DNA of 45,285 nt from Candidatus Liptonbacteria bacterium (lineage in GTDB: Bacteria; Patescibacteriota; Minisyncoccia; UBA6257; JACOXY01): the NCBI GenBank assembly GCA_016182095.1, contig JACOXY010000015.1:1-45285 (forward strand), in the 5' to 3' direction. Every line of letters starts with the position of its first letter. The first letter of the stretch is position 1. Positions 22,583 to 30,731 of the stretch are shown here, in pieces. The notes below the pieces were generated by a model, which ran no database searches, was not told the origin of the DNA, and saw only the letters and a list, made by a program, of their open reading frames with translations. A program made the translations under genes and the position numbers.

Positions 22583-24031
22583 TTGTTTTACCTACTAACC
22601 TTCCTCGGCCTTTCATTACTTATTTTAGTCCATGAATTGGGACATTTTGGGGCGGCAAAATTTTTTGGCCTAAAGATTGACGAGTTTGGTTTCGGCCTAC
22701 CCCCTAGAGCTTGGGGCAAAAAAATAGGGGAGACAATTTACAGCTTAAACTGGCTGCCATTCGGCGGTTTCGTGAAAATATATGGGGAAGAGGGCGGTGA
22801 AAATCTACTAATGACTAATACTAATACTACAAATGGCTACAAACAAACCAAAGGAAAAATAGTTGAGAAAGAGCTATCATATGAATTAAATGGAATTTTT
22901 TTTGATATTCACCGCGAGATTGGAAGATATGGACGCGAAAAACAATACGCTGATTTATTAGAAAAAAAATTAAAGGAGCGAGGTATTGAGTATAAGCGAG
23001 AACAAAGGATTGGTGATTTTGTTGATATCGTAGATTTTATTGTAGAAAATAAGATTGTTATTGAATTAAAGGCTAAAACATTATTATTAAGAGAAGATTT
23101 TAATCAGGTAAAAAGATATCTAAATGCCACACAGCTTGAGTTGGGGATTTTGGTAAATTTTAGAGACAGTTATATAAAACCCAAAAGGGTTCTTAGTCCT
23201 AATGTTGGTAGCATTTCGTCAGATTTGGATGAATTCGTAGTTTCGGATCGGTCAAGAAGCTTTGTCGCGCAACTTCCGTGGAAACGCTCAATTATTATTC
23301 TTTCCGGTGTTTTAATGAATTTCATTTTGGGATGGTTCCTGATTTCCGCTGTTTTAATGACCGGAACGCCAGAGGGTGTAATCATCACAGGGGCAACAGA
23401 CAATTCGCCTGCTTATTTGAGCGGCGTTAAACCCGGTGATCGCATCCTGGATTTCATAGATTCAGCCACATTTACCGAATTTATTAAGGAAAACGCCGGA
23501 AAGGAAATAAGTTTTAATGTGAGAAGGGGGAGTGAAAAACTCACGATCAAAGCAACCACGCGCGAAAATCCGCCGCAAGGCGAGGGAGCTTTAGGAGTAA
23601 GTCTTATTGACGGCGGTGGTCGGTTAGGATTTGCGACTGCCATCTTGGAAGGGCTTAAAACAACAATTACGCTGATTGGGTTGATTATCGGGTCATTCGT
23701 GTTTCTAATCAAAGGGCTAATATTGGGGAGCGCTGATCTCGCGGGGGTAGTCGGCCCAATCGGAATTTTTAATGTCGCCGGAGAGGCGGGGTCTCTTGGT
23801 TTGGTTTATTTCCTGAACCTTCTGGCGCTAATCTCTATAAATCTCGGCGTCATTAACATTTTGCCATTCCCGGCTCTGGACGGCGGCAGACTTTTGTTTA
23901 TATTGATAGAAAAGGTTAAGGGTTCACCATTGCCGCAAAAGTTTGAGCAACTCACAAACGGCATCGGCTTTGCGCTTTTAATAGCACTAATGGTTGTGAT
24001 AACGCTCCGCGATATCAGCAACTTGGTTTAG
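22583..24031 (+). CDS. rseP: RseP/site-2 intramembrane metalloprotease with inserted GxxExxY domain
   Basis: A 482-aa membrane zinc protease that cuts transmembrane regulators. HELGH (residues 17-21) is the zinc site in the first membrane helix. LPFGGFVKIYGEEGG (58-72) is the membrane re-entrant loop. After PWKR (232-235) come helix 2, a PDZ domain (LSGVKPGDRILDF) and the third zinc-ligand helix with INILPFPALDGGR. Family members have only a short link between residue 74 and PWKR. Here about 138 residues (75-212) are inserted in frame and form a complete GxxExxY-family domain: KELSYELNGIFFDIHREIG, REKQYADLLEKKL, a D-x9-E-L-K core (D151, E161, K163) and LELGILVNFRDSYIKPKRV. The start is TTG 22583; no ATG is available. 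The insert lies in the cytoplasmic loop. Confidence 0.92.
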   Translation: MFYLLTFLGLSLLILVHELGHFGAAKFFGLKIDEFGFGLPPRAWGKKIGETIYSLNWLPFGGFVKIYGEEGGENLLMTNTNTTNGYKQTKGKIVEKELSYELNGIFFDIHREIGRYGREKQYADLLEKKLKERGIEYKREQRIGDFVDIVDFIVENKIVIELKAKTLLLREDFNQVKRYLNATQLELGILVNFRDSYIKPKRVLSPNVGSISSDLDEFVVSDRSRSFVAQLPWKRSIIILSGVLMNFILGWFLISAVLMTGTPEGVIITGATDNSPAYLSGVKPGDRILDFIDSATFTEFIKENAGKEISFNVRRGSEKLTIKATTRENPPQGEGALGVSLIDGGGRLGFATAILEGLKTTITLIGLIIGSFVFLIKGLILGSADLAGVVGPIGIFNVAGEAGSLGLVYFLNLLALISINLGVINILPFPALDGGRLLFILIEKVKGSPLPQKFEQLTNGIGFALLIALMVVITLRDISNLV

Positions 24032-24051
24032 CTTGTATTCCCGTAGAGATA

Positions 24052-24083
24052 AAAATCGGCCAGCGAATGGCCGATTTTACGAC
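24052..24083. terminator. Bidirectional intrinsic terminator after rseP
   Basis: AAAATCGGCC-AGCGAAT-GGCCGATTTT, a 10-bp perfect stem whose A/T ends give a T-run in both directions. It ends rseP and, on the other strand, overlaps the stop of the convergent 112-aa membrane protein. Confidence 0.85.
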
Positions 24084-24415
24084 TTGTTTTTCCCAGTCAA
24101 ATACCCATATGCGACAAGAGCCAATAATAAGCCAATTGGGATCCAGAAGTAGAAACCGCGTAACCACAACCATACAGTGCCACACACTAATAATAAAAGT
24201 GCGGCCACCAAAACGATAGGGCTAGCGTGAATATTTTTATTGTGCCAGTAAGCCGCCATAGAAGCACTTACTACAATAATCAAAATAGCAAGCAAAAGTG
24301 CCTCAATCCCGCTAGTTACATCTCCCCGCACAATCCATGTTATCGCAGGTGATATAAGTAAAAGGCCCGCGGTGGCCATCAACAGTAAAAAATTTTTAAC
24401 GTGAACTTGCCACAT
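24077..24415 (-). CDS. Small polytopic membrane protein, 112 aa
   Basis: Unrecognised protein with four membrane helices: FLLLMATAGLLLISPAITWIV; ALLLAILIIVVSASMAAY; IVLVAALLLLVCGTVWLWL; FWIPIGLLLALVAYGYL. The tail is short and basic. The ATG has GAGGG about 5 nt upstream, and a promoter TTGTCA-17-TATAGT lies just before it, so it is a self-standing gene. It converges on rseP and diverges from proS. Confidence 0.75.
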   Translation of the reverse strand: MWQVHVKNFLLLMATAGLLLISPAITWIVRGDVTSGIEALLLAILIIVVSASMAAYWHNKNIHASPIVLVAALLLLVCGTVWLWLRGFYFWIPIGLLLALVAYGYLTGKNKS

Positions 24416-24433
24416 TTCTACCCTCAGTCAGCT

Positions 24434-24462
24434 ACTATACTGTAAACAATCTAACATGACAA
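24434..24462 (-). promoter_or_regulatory. Promoter of the 112-aa membrane protein
   Basis: On the minus strand TTGTCA, 17-bp spacer, TATAGT, about 20 bp before the ATG. It differs from consensus at one base in each box. Confidence 0.7.
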
Positions 24463-24504
24463 TGTAAATTTGCCTACACCTCATAATTCCCATATAATCA
24501 AAAC

Positions 24505-25740
24505 ATGTTGCAATCGGGTCTTTTTTCCAAAATTTCCAAAGAATTCCCAAAGGATGAGGAGTCCTTAAATTCGCGTCTTTTAATAAGGGCTGGCTTCGTG
24601 AAGAAACTTTCCGCTGGCGTATATTCGTTTTTGCCGCTTGGCTTAAGGGTTCTGCATAAAATTGTTGATGTGGTGAAGGAGGAGATGAATGAACTGGGGG
24701 CAGAAGAAATGTTAATGCCATCTCTCGTTCCCAAAGCCGCATGGGAGAGGAGTAATCGTTGGAACGTTGATGTCGCTTATAAACTAAACTCCCAATTCGG
24801 GGGTGAATTCGGGCTTGGTTGGACTCACGAAGAAGTTGTTTCCGATATCGCCAAAAACTTTATTTTTTCTTACCAAGATTTACCAAAGGCGGTCTATCAG
24901 ATTCAAACAAAATTTAGAGACGAAAAACGCCCCAAGTCGGGTCTTTTGCGCGGTAGGGAATTTTTGATGAAAGATTTATACAGCTTTCACGCGGATGAAG
25001 CAGATCTAAATAGGTACTATAATCTGGTAATCGGGGCTTATAAGAAAATTTTTAAACGGCTTAATTTGGAAGCCAGGGTTACCGAGGCCTTGGGCGGGGC
25101 ATTCACCAAGGAATATACGCATGAATTTCAAATTTTGTCAGGAGCTGGAGAAGATACAATAATTTATTGCGCTAAATGCGATTTTTCACAAAATTCAGAA
25201 GTTGTGAAAGCACGCGCGGGAGAAAAGTGTCCTGATTGCGGCAATGCTTTGAAAAAAAGCCGGGCAATAGAAGCCGCCAATGTTTTTAAACTCGGCACAA
25301 AATATAGTGATGCTTTTGACCTTAAGTTCAAAGATAAATCTGGGAACTCAAAACCAGTTGTTATGGGTTCTTATGGTATTGGCCCCTCTCGCATCATGGG
25401 AGCTTTGGTAGAGATTTATCACGACGAAAGCGGCATAATCTGGCCGGAAGCAGTTGCGCCGTTTCAAGCGCACCTCATCAATCTAAGTCAAAAGTCAAAA
25501 GTCAAAAGTCAAAAGTTATACCAAAAACTTCAAAAACAAAATGTGGAAATTCTTTATGATGATCGCGACATTTCCCCTGGACAGAAATTTGCGGAAAGCG
25601 ACCTTATTGGTGTACCATTGAGGTTGGTTATAAGCGAGAAAACCGCCGGTAAAGTAGAGGTAAAACAACGGAATAGCGATAAAATAAAGTTGGTGACAGA
25701 AAAAGAAGTTATTAAAATACTGTCGAGTGGTAAAGGTTAA
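24505..25740 (+). CDS. proS: Proline--tRNA ligase, short form without editing domain
   Basis: Class II synthetase, 411 aa against about 570 in E. coli. Motif 2 is FRDEKRPKSGLLRGREFLMKD and motif 3 is GSYGIGPSRIMGAL. A small Cys ribbon (CAKC ... CPDCG) lies between them, and the anticodon domain ends the protein. The roughly 180-residue INS domain that hydrolyses Ala-tRNA-Pro is missing. In the anticodon domain a lysine-rich insert SQKSKVKSQKLYQK is encoded by a tandem repeat of AGTCAAA (25488-25517), placed in the loop before KQNVEILYDDRD. The gene is solitary and divergent from the small membrane protein gene. Confidence 0.95.
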   Translation: MLQSGLFSKISKEFPKDEESLNSRLLIRAGFVKKLSAGVYSFLPLGLRVLHKIVDVVKEEMNELGAEEMLMPSLVPKAAWERSNRWNVDVAYKLNSQFGGEFGLGWTHEEVVSDIAKNFIFSYQDLPKAVYQIQTKFRDEKRPKSGLLRGREFLMKDLYSFHADEADLNRYYNLVIGAYKKIFKRLNLEARVTEALGGAFTKEYTHEFQILSGAGEDTIIYCAKCDFSQNSEVVKARAGEKCPDCGNALKKSRAIEAANVFKLGTKYSDAFDLKFKDKSGNSKPVVMGSYGIGPSRIMGALVEIYHDESGIIWPEAVAPFQAHLINLSQKSKVKSQKLYQKLQKQNVEILYDDRDISPGQKFAESDLIGVPLRLVISEKTAGKVEVKQRNSDKIKLVTEKEVIKILSSGKG

Positions 25741-25925
25741 GAAGCCAGTTTGGCAAGCAGTAGAGAGGTTAAGGTTATGAAGCAAGCCAGTTGGGTCTAG
25801 GGGTTAAGTCATTAATGTTCTAAAACCTAACCCAAAAACTTTTTACCAAACCGGCCTCTTAACCCTAACCTTTTAATCATTTACCAAACAAGCATCCTAA
25901 CCCTGACCCAAAGCCTACCTACAAT
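25741..25925. repeat. Repeat-rich spacer between proS and mreB
   Basis: The 185 bp contain many variants of GGTTAAGGTT and its complement CCTAACCCT/CCTTAACC, plus GCCAGTTTGG against CCAAACCGGC. The two halves form an imperfect large palindrome. No gene, clear promoter or terminator is visible in it. Confidence 0.55.
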
Positions 25926-26969
25926 ATGTCTTTCCTAAATTATTTTTCAAAAGATGTCGGCGTTGACCTTGGCACCGCTAATTCGCTCATCTATTTAAAC
26001 GGCAGGGGGATTGTAGTGAACCAGCCAAGTATAGCGGCAATAAACGCGAAAACAAGCGTTGTTTTGGCGGTAGGCGATGAAGCCAAAAAAATGCTAAGCC
26101 GCACACCGCCGCATATAAACGTTGTGAGGCCGCTTGTTAACGGCGTCATTTCTGATTTTGAAGTTACGCAAGAAATTCTGAAACACTTTTTGAAAATGGC
26201 CGACTCATCGTCATTCGGGCGCTATCGGATGGCAGTTTTGGGCGTACCGAGCAATTTGACCGAGGTTGAGCGCAAATCTGTCGAAGACGCCGCTTTGGGA
26301 GCGGGGGTCGGCCGCGCATATGTTATAGAAGAGGCCGTTGCCGCCACTTTAGGCGCAGGACTCCCGATAGACGAGCCAACATCCAATATGGTGGTTGATA
26401 TTGGCGGGGGAACAACCGATATTGCCATAATCTCTTTAGGCGGATCCGTGGTGGCAAAGAGCTTAAAGATTGCCGGCGATCATTTTAATCAGGACATCAT
26501 AAATTTTGTGAGAGACGAGTTCAAACTTTTAATCGGGGAGCCGACAGCCGAAGAAGTGAAAATTGCCGTCGGTTCAGCAATACCGCTTGATGAAAAACTG
26601 GAAATAGCGATTCGCGGCCGGGATTTGGCAAGCGGCTTGCCAAGAGAGATTATTATAAAGAATACGCACGCGAGAGTGGCGCTTGCGCGTTCTCTTAAAT
26701 ATATCGTTGATGCCATTAAAGAAGTAATTGAAATAGCTCCGCCGGAACTCGTGGGAGATATTTATAGAAACGGAGTCCACCTCTGCGGCGGCGGGAGCCT
26801 ACTGCGAGGCATTGACACTCTAATTGCGAAAGAGCTGTCAGTGAAGTGTTTTATTATCGACGAGCCGCTTACTTGCGTAGCAAGAGGCATCGGCAGAGTC
26901 ATTGAAAACTTTGATAATTATAAGAGGTTCCTGGATAATCCTATAAGGCCAAGAGAAATAAATCTTTAA
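25926..26969 (+). CDS. mreB: Rod shape-determining protein MreB
   Basis: A 347-aa bacterial actin that guides lateral cell-wall synthesis as membrane-bound filaments. The actin-fold motifs are in order: VGVDLGTANSLIYL (phosphate 1), PSIAAIN, GVPSNLTEVER, EEAVAATLGAGLPI, VVDIGGGTTDIAII (phosphate 2) and the adenosine loop LCGGGSLLRG near the end. The length is normal. The gene is followed by a PBP2-type transpeptidase gene; mreC, mreD and rodA, which often lie between, are absent here. Confidence 0.96.
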   Translation: MSFLNYFSKDVGVDLGTANSLIYLNGRGIVVNQPSIAAINAKTSVVLAVGDEAKKMLSRTPPHINVVRPLVNGVISDFEVTQEILKHFLKMADSSSFGRYRMAVLGVPSNLTEVERKSVEDAALGAGVGRAYVIEEAVAATLGAGLPIDEPTSNMVVDIGGGTTDIAIISLGGSVVAKSLKIAGDHFNQDIINFVRDEFKLLIGEPTAEEVKIAVGSAIPLDEKLEIAIRGRDLASGLPREIIIKNTHARVALARSLKYIVDAIKEVIEIAPPELVGDIYRNGVHLCGGGSLLRGIDTLIAKELSVKCFIIDEPLTCVARGIGRVIENFDNYKRFLDNPIRPREINL

Positions 26970-26984
26970 TTACATCTGACATTG

Positions 26985-27049
26985 GACATATAACATCTGA
27001 CTAAAATCATAAGTCAGTTGTCGGTTGTTAGTTGTCAGTTGTCAGTTTT
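26985..27049 (+). repeat. Degenerate short repeats and palindrome at the PBP2 start
   Basis: Variants of CATCTGACATTGGACATATAAC and then GTCAGTTGTCGGTTGTTAGTTG run through the mreB-PBP2 spacer. They end in a 20-bp palindrome (27043-27062, CAGTTTTGT-GA-ACAAAACTG) that contains the GTG start of PBP2. Similar CAGCTGTCAATTGTCAG words precede the ROK gene. Confidence 0.65.
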
Positions 27050-28933
27050 GTGAACAAAACTGATGATCTCCACTTAGAAGAAATTTTTTTAGATACTCCA
27101 AGAAATGATAGATTCTTGGAAATCCGCCTTACCAAGGGAGTTTTTAACCTTTCCTATCTTGTATTTTTATTGCTCGCTACTATTTTTACCGTCAAAATCG
27201 GCTACCTAAATTTTTGGGAGGGGAAATTTTATGGAGATAGAGCCCTTGCCAACGTTAATAAAGAAATATACGTGCCGGCAGAGCGCGGATATATTTTCGC
27301 GAGAAACCTGGAACCACTCGCGTATAACGAACCGAGCTTCGCGGTAGCGCTTAAATTGTCGGAGTACTTTAATAACAGGGAAGAAATCGATAATTTCTTA
27401 AAAGAGACGATTGGCCTGGATTCTACGAGCATAAATGAGGCGATATCTAAGTCCGATCTGGAAAAATCTGATTTGGTTATCGTCACAAAAGATCTGACAC
27501 AGGACGATATTATAAAACTAAAGGGCAGGGGAATAAAAGGCCTTTATATTGAGGATAATTTTAGCCGGGTTTATCCCTATAAAGGAGAATTCGCCCATGT
27601 ATTGGGATATGTTGATTCGGAAAACAGCGGGAAAACTGGCTTAGAATTATTCTATGACTCAACTCTCGCTGGTGTAAGCGGGGCAATTTTGCGGAAATAC
27701 GACGCGCACGGAAAAATTTTAGATTACAAGGAACTCCGCCGTCCAATCCCCGGGGCTAACCTTAAAACAACATTGGATTTGGGATTGCAGCAATATCTTA
27801 GCGATCGGCTCTTCAGTGGACTCAAGGCACTTGGAAGAACCGGGGGGGTGGGGATTGCCGTGAATCCCAAAAATGGAGAAATTTTATCACTTGTGAGCCT
27901 TCCATTTTTTGACCCAAATTTATTCGTAAAAAGCGGGGGGGCGGCCGAAAGAGAGAAAAAGGTTGAAATTTTGGAGTCAAAAAATAAGCCGATGTTTAAC
28001 AGGGCCATTTCCGGGATTTATAATCCTGGCTCTGTGATAAAACCGCTCGTCGCGGTAGCGGCGCTAAGCGAGAAAGTTATAGACGTAAGTAAAAACATCT
28101 ATTCAAAAGGATACATAGAAATTCCCAATCCTTATTTTCCCGATAAGCCAAGCCGCTTTCTTGACTGGAAACCGCATGGATGGGTGGATATTTATTCGGC
28201 GCTCGCCAAATCAAGCAATGTCTATTTTTACGCGGTAGGCGGCGGCTTTCCCATGGGAGTCGGGGCAGCATATGGCGGGGAGGGCATTCAAGGACTTGGA
28301 ATAAATTTACTTGTAAAATGGTGGAAAATTTTCGGATTAGGGCTAAAAACAGGGATTGACCTGCCGGAAGAGGGCGCGGGTTTTCTGCCGAATCCCGAAG
28401 AGAAAGAAAGGCGGACAGGAACAATCTGGCGTCTTGGAGACACCTATAATGTTTCAATCGGCCAGGGAGATCTGCTTGTAACGCCATTACAGCTTGTAAA
28501 TTACATAGCCGCGATAGCAAACGGCGGTAAAATGTATAAACCCCATCTCGTGATTGAAGAGGAACCGCTGCTTTTGAGCGACCTTTCGGGATTTAACGAA
28601 GAAATAAGTGAGGTCCAAACCGGCATGCGAGACGCGGTGCGGAAACCGTATGGAACCGCGCACCTTTTGAACTCGCTTAACATTGAATCGGCCGCCAAAA
28701 CCGGCACGGCGCAAATTCAAAATAACGCCAAAACAAACGCCTTCACTGTCGCCTATGCTCCCTATGACAATCCGGAAATTGCCATTATTATTTTAATTGA
28801 AGACGCGAAAGAGGGGAGCCTGAACAGCGTCCCCATCGCGAAAGATGTGCTTAATTGGTATTATTGGAACCGAGTAATAAACGGGGAGCGGCGAGGAACA
28901 AGCGAAAATTACGCGACTTCTACCAACCAATAA
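27050..28933 (+). CDS. mrdA: Penicillin-binding protein 2 (class B transpeptidase)
   Basis: A 627-aa cell-wall transpeptidase anchored by one membrane helix (LSYLVFLLLATIFTVKIGYL). After the dimerisation region (VPAERGYIFARNLEPLAYNEPSF) the catalytic domain shows the three penicillin-binding motifs: NPGSVIKP with the SxxK serine, KSSN (SxN) and AAKTGTAQ (KTG). It cross-links peptidoglycan during elongation with MreB, whose gene is directly upstream. No ATG is available at the 5' end. GTG 27050 is the likely start and lies inside a perfect palindrome; a TTG at 27032 lies in short tandem repeats. The C-terminal 20 residues are polar and Ser/Thr-rich. Confidence 0.93.
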   Translation: MNKTDDLHLEEIFLDTPRNDRFLEIRLTKGVFNLSYLVFLLLATIFTVKIGYLNFWEGKFYGDRALANVNKEIYVPAERGYIFARNLEPLAYNEPSFAVALKLSEYFNNREEIDNFLKETIGLDSTSINEAISKSDLEKSDLVIVTKDLTQDDIIKLKGRGIKGLYIEDNFSRVYPYKGEFAHVLGYVDSENSGKTGLELFYDSTLAGVSGAILRKYDAHGKILDYKELRRPIPGANLKTTLDLGLQQYLSDRLFSGLKALGRTGGVGIAVNPKNGEILSLVSLPFFDPNLFVKSGGAAEREKKVEILESKNKPMFNRAISGIYNPGSVIKPLVAVAALSEKVIDVSKNIYSKGYIEIPNPYFPDKPSRFLDWKPHGWVDIYSALAKSSNVYFYAVGGGFPMGVGAAYGGEGIQGLGINLLVKWWKIFGLGLKTGIDLPEEGAGFLPNPEEKERRTGTIWRLGDTYNVSIGQGDLLVTPLQLVNYIAAIANGGKMYKPHLVIEEEPLLLSDLSGFNEEISEVQTGMRDAVRKPYGTAHLLNSLNIESAAKTGTAQIQNNAKTNAFTVAYAPYDNPEIAIIILIEDAKEGSLNSVPIAKDVLNWYYWNRVINGERRGTSENYATSTNQ

Positions 28934-28973
28934 ATAACCTTTAATCAATTCGCAATTTTCGTATTATATTTTC

Positions 28974-29327
28974 ATGGAAAGCTGGAAAAAAATTATAAAA
29001 AATTATCGTCTTTCGCTGTTTTTCGCGATAAGTTTTTTTACGCTTGGGCTCATGATTATTCTGGTATTTTTTAATTTTTACGGCATGGGTAGCGAGGGCA
29101 GAATTGTAATTTATGATGATGCCTTAAGAGAAATCAGCATTTTGGGGACTCCTGCCGATTTATATAAAATTATCGTTTTTGCCGGCGTTATTCTAATCAC
29201 AAATTTAATTCTTGGACGCGAGCTTATGCCAAAAGAGCCATATTTGGCCTATCTCCTGGGAGTAGCAGCGCTTCTTTTCACAACCTTGATTTTTATAGTT
29301 ATTGTTGATACTATATTAATTAACTAA
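28974..29327 (+). CDS. Small membrane protein, 117 aa
   Basis: Unrecognised protein with three membrane helices (LSLFFAISFFTLGLMIILVFFNF; IIVFAGVILITNLILG; YLAYLLGVAALLFTTLIFIVIVDTIL). A short beta-like segment GRIVIYDDALREISILGTPADL lies between helices 1 and 2. This short element facing out could be a binding site. It lies 40 bp after PBP2 and is probably in the same transcript, so an envelope role is likely but unproven. Confidence 0.72.
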   Translation: MESWKKIIKNYRLSLFFAISFFTLGLMIILVFFNFYGMGSEGRIVIYDDALREISILGTPADLYKIIVFAGVILITNLILGRELMPKEPYLAYLLGVAALLFTTLIFIVIVDTILIN

Positions 29328-29362
29328 ATCAAAAACCAAAAATAAAAAATCAAATATATGGA

Positions 29363-29379
29363 GTTCGCCCTTGGCGAAC
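29363..29379 (+). promoter_or_regulatory. Hairpin in the rplU leader
   Basis: GTTCGCC-CTT-GGCGAAC, a 7-bp GC-rich perfect stem with a 3-nt loop, lies 36 bp before the L21 start in otherwise A/T-rich DNA. It could be a leader structure for ribosomal-protein control or a weak terminator for the gene before. No T-run follows. Confidence 0.35.
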
Positions 29380-29415
29380 AATCAATATTTTTGATATTTG
29401 GTATTTAATTTTAAT

Positions 29416-29721
29416 ATGAAACTGGCTGTCATCAAAACTGGCGGGAAACAATATATTGTTGCTCCCGGTAAAAAAATAAAAGTTGAAAAAATAGCGGGGA
29501 ATACCGGCGATGCCGTTAAATTTAATGACGTGCTACTTAAAGTAAGCGGCGATAATATTGAGGTGGGTTCACCTAACATAAGCGGAGATGTCGAGGGAAA
29601 AATCTTACGCCAGGCTAGGGGCGATAAAAAAATAGTCTTTAGATACCACTCTAAAACCCGCTACAGAAAAAAGAAGGGGCACAGGCAGCGTTTTACAGAA
29701 GTAGAGATCATTAAAATCTAG
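29416..29721 (+). CDS. rplU: 50S ribosomal protein L21
   Basis: A 101-aa protein of normal length. It begins MKLAVIKTGGKQYIV and has the typical EVGSPNISGDVEGKI strand and the basic signature KIVFRYHSKTRYRKKKGHRQ before the final strand FTEVEIIKI. It binds 23S rRNA in the large subunit. ATG 29416 is used; an upstream in-frame codon at 29398 is less likely. L27 (rpmA), which normally follows, is not here: a terminator comes straight after the stop. Confidence 0.96.
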   Translation: MKLAVIKTGGKQYIVAPGKKIKVEKIAGNTGDAVKFNDVLLKVSGDNIEVGSPNISGDVEGKILRQARGDKKIVFRYHSKTRYRKKKGHRQRFTEVEIIKI

Positions 29722-29742
29722 AAATTATAAACGGCAAAGCGG

Positions 29743-29774
29743 AAAAGGACTGCGCGGCGCAGTCCTTTTATTAT
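29743..29774. terminator. Intrinsic terminator after rplU
   Basis: AAAAGGACTGCGC and GCGCAGTCCTTTT form a 13-bp perfect inverted repeat, followed by ATTATC. It acts for rplU and, in the other direction, for the convergent RHH gene that ends at 29780. Confidence 0.88.
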
Positions 29775-29779
29775 CAGTC

Positions 29780-29974
29780 TCAACCTTCCGGAACAAAATT
29801 GGACGGGAACCTACTCGGACTGATTTGTTCATGCAAAGCATCAATTGCTTGCTCAATTGCCTCGGAACGGGATAATTCATTGCGCCTTTCCATAATTTCC
29901 CGAAGCCGCAGAATATGCTCTTCGTCAATCCAAAGATCATCGAGTTTATACATGGCCTTATCCTTCTCCGCCAT
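29780..29974 (-). CDS. Ribbon-helix-helix-like small protein, 64 aa
   Basis: A short protein whose core (YKLDDLWIDEEHILRLREIMERRNELSRSEAIEQAIDALHEQ) has the strand-helix-helix layout and the S-R-S-E-A-I start of the second helix typical of CopG/Arc-type DNA-binding proteins. Such proteins are often antitoxins or autoregulators. No partner toxin lies next to it. ATG 29974 is chosen because GGAG lies 6 nt upstream. A promoter TTGATT-17-TATTAT precedes it, so it is transcribed on its own and not only as the last gene of the recR cluster. Confidence 0.75.
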   Translation of the reverse strand: MAEKDKAMYKLDDLWIDEEHILRLREIMERRNELSRSEAIEQAIDALHEQISPSRFPSNFVPEG

Positions 29975-30003
29975 CGTTTTCTCCACACTTTAGAGCTAAT
30001 CAT

Positions 30004-30032
30004 ATAATATTATTTTCCGTCGCAAAAATCAA
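30004..30032 (-). promoter_or_regulatory. Promoter of the RHH gene
   Basis: On the minus strand TTGATT, 17-bp spacer, TATTAT, about 30 bp before the ATG at 29974. It lies directly downstream of the recR stop codon. Confidence 0.7.
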
Positions 30033-30035
30033 CAG

Positions 30036-30635
30036 TCAGCTTCTTCTCTCTAACGCCGCGCCCAAGGTTTCCTCATCAGCGAATTCAATTTCTCCTCCAG
30101 TAGGAATGCCGCGTCCCAACCGCGACAATTTTGCCGTAAATGGCGTAAGTTCCCTTTGAAGCATGGCGGCGTTTAGGTTACCGTAAGCGGTGGGGTTAAT
30201 GGCAAGAATTATTTCATCTGCCTTGCCGCAGAGTTCTTTGGCTATAAATCTCTTTAATGTTTCTAATCGCAGTTTTTGCTCCATATCCATAACGCCATTT
30301 TTTTGCAGATTACCAAGCACCAAATAACGCCCACCGAATTTTTTGGTTTTTTCAAGCGACATCAGATCGGTAGATTTTTCCAAAATCGCTATAACTTTCT
30401 GGTTACGGCTTTGATTCACGCAGATTTCGCAAAGATTATTTTTTTGCGTGTGCGTATAAAAACATTTCCCGCAAATCTTAATACTGTTTAAATTTTTAGC
30501 GGCGGATTCAACTTCTCGCAAAAGCCCGCGATCTTCGCCAGCCAGATAAAACGCGAGCCGCAAGGCTTGCCTTGGGCCGATGGACGGTAATTTTCCAAAA
30601 ACATCGGCAAATTTTTTTATGGGATCGGGTAACAT
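30036..30635 (-). CDS. recR: Recombination protein RecR
   Basis: A 199-aa DNA-repair protein that helps RecO load RecA on gapped DNA. It shows the helix-hairpin-helix KLPSIGPRQALRLAFYL, the C4 zinc finger CGKC...CEIC (residues about 53-72), a Toprim domain from KVIAILEKSTDLMSLE onward, and the final GLGRGIPTGGE-like Walker-type segment (here SRLGRGIPTGGEIEFADEETLGAAL). ATG 30635 is used; TTG 30650 is an alternative. It follows dnaB in the same direction. Confidence 0.95.
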   Translation of the reverse strand: MLPDPIKKFADVFGKLPSIGPRQALRLAFYLAGEDRGLLREVESAAKNLNSIKICGKCFYTHTQKNNLCEICVNQSRNQKVIAILEKSTDLMSLEKTKKFGGRYLVLGNLQKNGVMDMEQKLRLETLKRFIAKELCGKADEIILAINPTAYGNLNAAMLQRELTPFTAKLSRLGRGIPTGGEIEFADEETLGAALERRS

Positions 30636-30731
30636 GCTAGCTTCGCTCAAAATTAAATATTAAATATCCTTACACGGCCGAGCCGACAGGCTTTAGGCAA
30701 AGATTAAAATTTTGATTTTTGATTTAACGCA

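Noticed and set aside
22805-23218. Intein in rseP
   Set aside because: No N-terminal Cys/Ser block A, no Hint motifs and no C-terminal His-Asn. The insert matches the GxxExxY family instead.
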